A stretch of 11,261 nucleotides of DNA. Origin: DATKYV01 sp035528275. Its GTDB lineage: Bacteria > Acidobacteriota > Terriglobia > UBA7540. This document shows, in pieces, positions 9,819 to 11,261 of the stretch; within the stretch, counting starts at the first letter, position 1, and each line of letters begins with the position of its first letter. A program made the position numbers and the translations under genes. Where the stretch lies: NCBI GenBank assembly GCA_035528275.1, contig DATKYV010000263.1, forward strand, positions 1 through 11,261, given 5' to 3'. Under the pieces are notes generated by a model. That model had not been told where the DNA came from. It saw only the letters and a list, made by a program, of their open reading frames with translations, and made no database searches.

Positions 9819-11261
9819 TACAGCTCCTCCTCAACCGTGGCCGGGACTGGGGCGTGACGGGGTGAATGATTTGCATGGGCGGCCGAAATACCAGGGCTCT
9901 CAGAGGCGCTTAAACATTGGGCCTGCGAGGGGTCGATTTCGGCCGGGTGCATGAACAGGGGGCGGCCGAAATAGGCATCGTTTCTAGCTAGTGTTTGCGC
10001 GGGTCCGGTGCGGGTGGTATTTCGGCCGCTCTCACACTTTATTACGGCCTGGGGGTGACCCTTCCCCGCCACCGAAATGAATTGCCAGTGCATTTCTGCG
10101 CCGTCTTTGAGCGCCTGCCGGGCTGCCATCCGTGTCAGCCCCTGGCCGTGGAGAAGCGCTTCGGCTTTCTTCTTCAAAAGCGGTGGCTCACCCGCCTCCG
10201 TGCGTCGGGTGATCTCGGCCACCAGCGACTCGGTGGTTGAGGCTATTTTCTCCCGCCATGCCGTCTCCCGTTCGGCCCTGGCTTCAGCTCCCTGGCGGTC
10301 GACCTCGTCGGTAACATCGACCATGCTCCAGGGTGAGGTGCCGAGGTTAAGCTCAATAATGAATGCGTCGGGTTCCTCGCCGATTTTGAATTTGGACGGA
10401 ACGAACGCCAGCCGGTAGTTCTCGCGCCGTTTGCGGCGGTTTGCCCTTGAAGCCCAAGCGTCCGCGCCAGCGGGGGGCAACTCTTCGACCCACGGTTTGT
10501 TCCCGGACGGCGTAAAGCCGGTGGCGTCGCGGACCTCATACACGATATCAGCTCTATCTTCGACTACGCCGGAACCGCGCGAGTGTTTCCCGGATCGGAT
10601 GCAGTTTCCTAGAACCAGCACCGCTGGCCCGCCTTCGCGGTGGGCTACATCGAGCAGCGGAGCAATGGCCCTGGACGGCTTGCCGGAGTCCTGTTCTCCA
10701 ACGCCCTCTGCGTGGCTATCCAAGGAATCCAAAATTACAACATTGAAATCCGCATACGGGAATAGCGCCCATGCCGCCGGATTGGTAAGGGTCGGGCATC
10801 GTTCCCGACTCAGCACATTCAAGGTTGTCAGTTCGCCGTCGGCACCCCAACCCTCGAGGCGTTCGCGGACCACGCGCCGGGGGTTGTCGCGATCGAGCAA
10901 TAGCACCCTGCGGTCGGCCCGCGCCAGCTTAACCGCCAGCGCGAGTGCATACAGACTTTTGCCCAGACCCCTCGGCGAGAAAATTTCCGTCACTGCCCCT
11001 TGATATAAGACGCCAGCCTCTAGCGCCTCGGCGCCGCTGCCGTCATCACGCAAGAATGAGTCCAGCCCCTCGATTTCGGCCCAAGGGTTGGCGGCCCGGC
11101 CGGTTGCCCCAGCCGCCGTCGTGTCCACACCCCAGCCGGCAATTGCACCAGCAGTCAGGTCCGGTACGGCCCGGAGGATGCCGATCAGTCGCTCGCGCGT
11201 GCCCCCGCGCTCAACCCAGTCGCTTAAGTCTTTTGCCCCCGGCAGTTCCGCGAACTTCGCC
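9818..11261 (-). CDS. Toprim/RepA-type primase-helicase, 5' end outside the window
   Basis: The frame is open to the right edge, so the GTG at 11128 is internal and the gene is 5'-truncated by the window; 480 residues are visible. The first 44 (PGAKDLSDWVERGGTRERLI) match the end of a Toprim-type primase domain, where PG...DVSDW...GGT.E.L is common. A RepA/AAA_25-type RecA-fold ATPase follows. Counting from that GTG, Walker A is SPRGLGKS (51-58), Walker B is NVVILD (129-134), and the KHSRGSG loop at 181-187 matches the sensor region of RepA-like helicases. Residues of about 300-360 may form a winged helix (KKKAEALLHGQGLTRMAARQ). It probably primes and unwinds DNA for element replication. The last 90 residues are low-complexity and overlap a DNA repeat cluster. 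Confidence 0.85.
   Translation of the reverse strand, partial: AKFAELPGAKDLSDWVERGGTRERLIGILRAVPDLTAGAIAGWGVDTTAAGATGRAANPWAEIEGLDSFLRDDGSGAEALEAGVLYQGAVTEIFSPRGLGKSLYALALAVKLARADRRVLLLDRDNPRRVVRERLEGWGADGELTTLNVLSRERCPTLTNPAAWALFPYADFNVVILDSLDSHAEGVGEQDSGKPSRAIAPLLDVAHREGGPAVLVLGNCIRSGKHSRGSGVVEDRADIVYEVRDATGFTPSGNKPWVEELPPAGADAWASRANRRKRRENYRLAFVPSKFKIGEEPDAFIIELNLGTSPWSMVDVTDEVDRQGAEARAERETAWREKIASTTESLVAEITRRTEAGEPPLLKKKAEALLHGQGLTRMAARQALKDGAEMHWQFISVAGKGHPQAVIKCESGRNTTRTGPAQTLARNDAYFGRPLFMHPAEIDPSQAQCLSASESPGISAAHANHSPRHAPVPATVEEEL
9877..10029. repeat. Four-copy CGGCCGAAAT motif cluster, candidate origin or iterons
   Basis: GGGCGGCCGAAATA occurs exactly at 9877-9890 and 9960-9973. Its inverse occurs at 9936-9945 (10-base match) and 10018-10029 (12-base match). 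The copies form two direct/inverted pairs, each with centres about 55 bases apart, and the pair repeats with a period of about 83 bases. Same-orientation copies are read in different codon frames of the helicase gene (YFGR versus ISAA; PAEI versus GRN), so the repetition is at DNA level, not protein level. A one-mismatch copy lies at 11073-11082. Confidence 0.7.

Larger units (their letters stand above)
7027..11261. mobile_element. Left part of an integrative element (satellite, integrative plasmid or prophage early region)
   Basis: Seven minus-strand genes fill this stretch with almost no spacing and form one apparent transcription unit. From promoter-distal to promoter-proximal: integrase, HTH protein, resolvase-like nuclease, SSB-tail protein, proline-rich peptide, TubC_N-like protein, primase-helicase. 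These are integration and replication functions. No structural, packaging, lysis or conjugation gene is seen, but only the left few kilobases are visible. The left boundary is the tRNA-Arg gene; the right boundary is outside the window. Confidence 0.8.

Noticed and set aside
7027..11261. CRISPR array or toxin-antitoxin pair in the mobile part
   Set aside because: No regularly spaced repeat of CRISPR length, and the small gene pairs do not match known toxin or antitoxin folds.

Overview
The window looks like the chromosome of a soil-type Acidobacteriota bacterium carrying the left end of an integrated mobile element. This rests on recognition, not on a search. The pointers are moderately high GC content, a protein with the 'STGPRTPEGK...NALRHGL' N-terminus common in that phylum, two kinds of dispersed palindromic repeat that I associate with acidobacterial genomes, and several exported proteins of unknown function.

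Chromosomal part (1 to about 7026). A small minus-strand protein of unknown function (13-318) is followed by a gene-free stretch (319-672). Next come the STGPRTPEGK-family protein (673-1983) and a membrane-anchored FkbM-type methyltransferase (2008-3105). A good sigma70-like promoter at 3287-3315 then drives a run of three exported proteins: a DUF1326 protein (3363-4085), an unknown protein (4253-4921) and a Cys-rich small-domain protein (4981-5454). The first and third of these end inside dispersed repeats that supply their stop codons, and a strong terminator separates the first from the second. tRNA-His(GTG) follows at 5608-5683. Convergent to it is a minus-strand pair: a 26-codon single-span membrane peptide (6652-6732) and a secreted tandem SnoaL-like protein (5720-6589), with a likely shared promoter at 6810-6837.

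Mobile part (about 7027 to beyond 11261). A tyrosine recombinase gene overlaps tRNA-Arg(TCT) in antisense, the usual sign of integration into the 3' half of a tRNA gene. Upstream of it, all on the minus strand and nearly gap-free or overlapping, lie an excisionase-like HTH protein, a Holliday-junction-resolvase-like nuclease, a small protein ending in an SSB-type DADLPF tail, a 60-codon proline-rich peptide, a protein with a TubC_N-like N-terminus, and a large Toprim/RepA-type primase-helicase that continues past the right edge. No capsid, tail or conjugation gene is visible. What can be seen is an integration, excision and self-replication module, as in a phage satellite, an integrative plasmid or the early region of a prophage. 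Four copies of a CGGCCGAAAT-containing motif, as two direct/inverted pairs, sit inside the 3' end of the helicase gene and are a candidate replication origin or iteron cluster. The matching right attachment site would lie outside this window.
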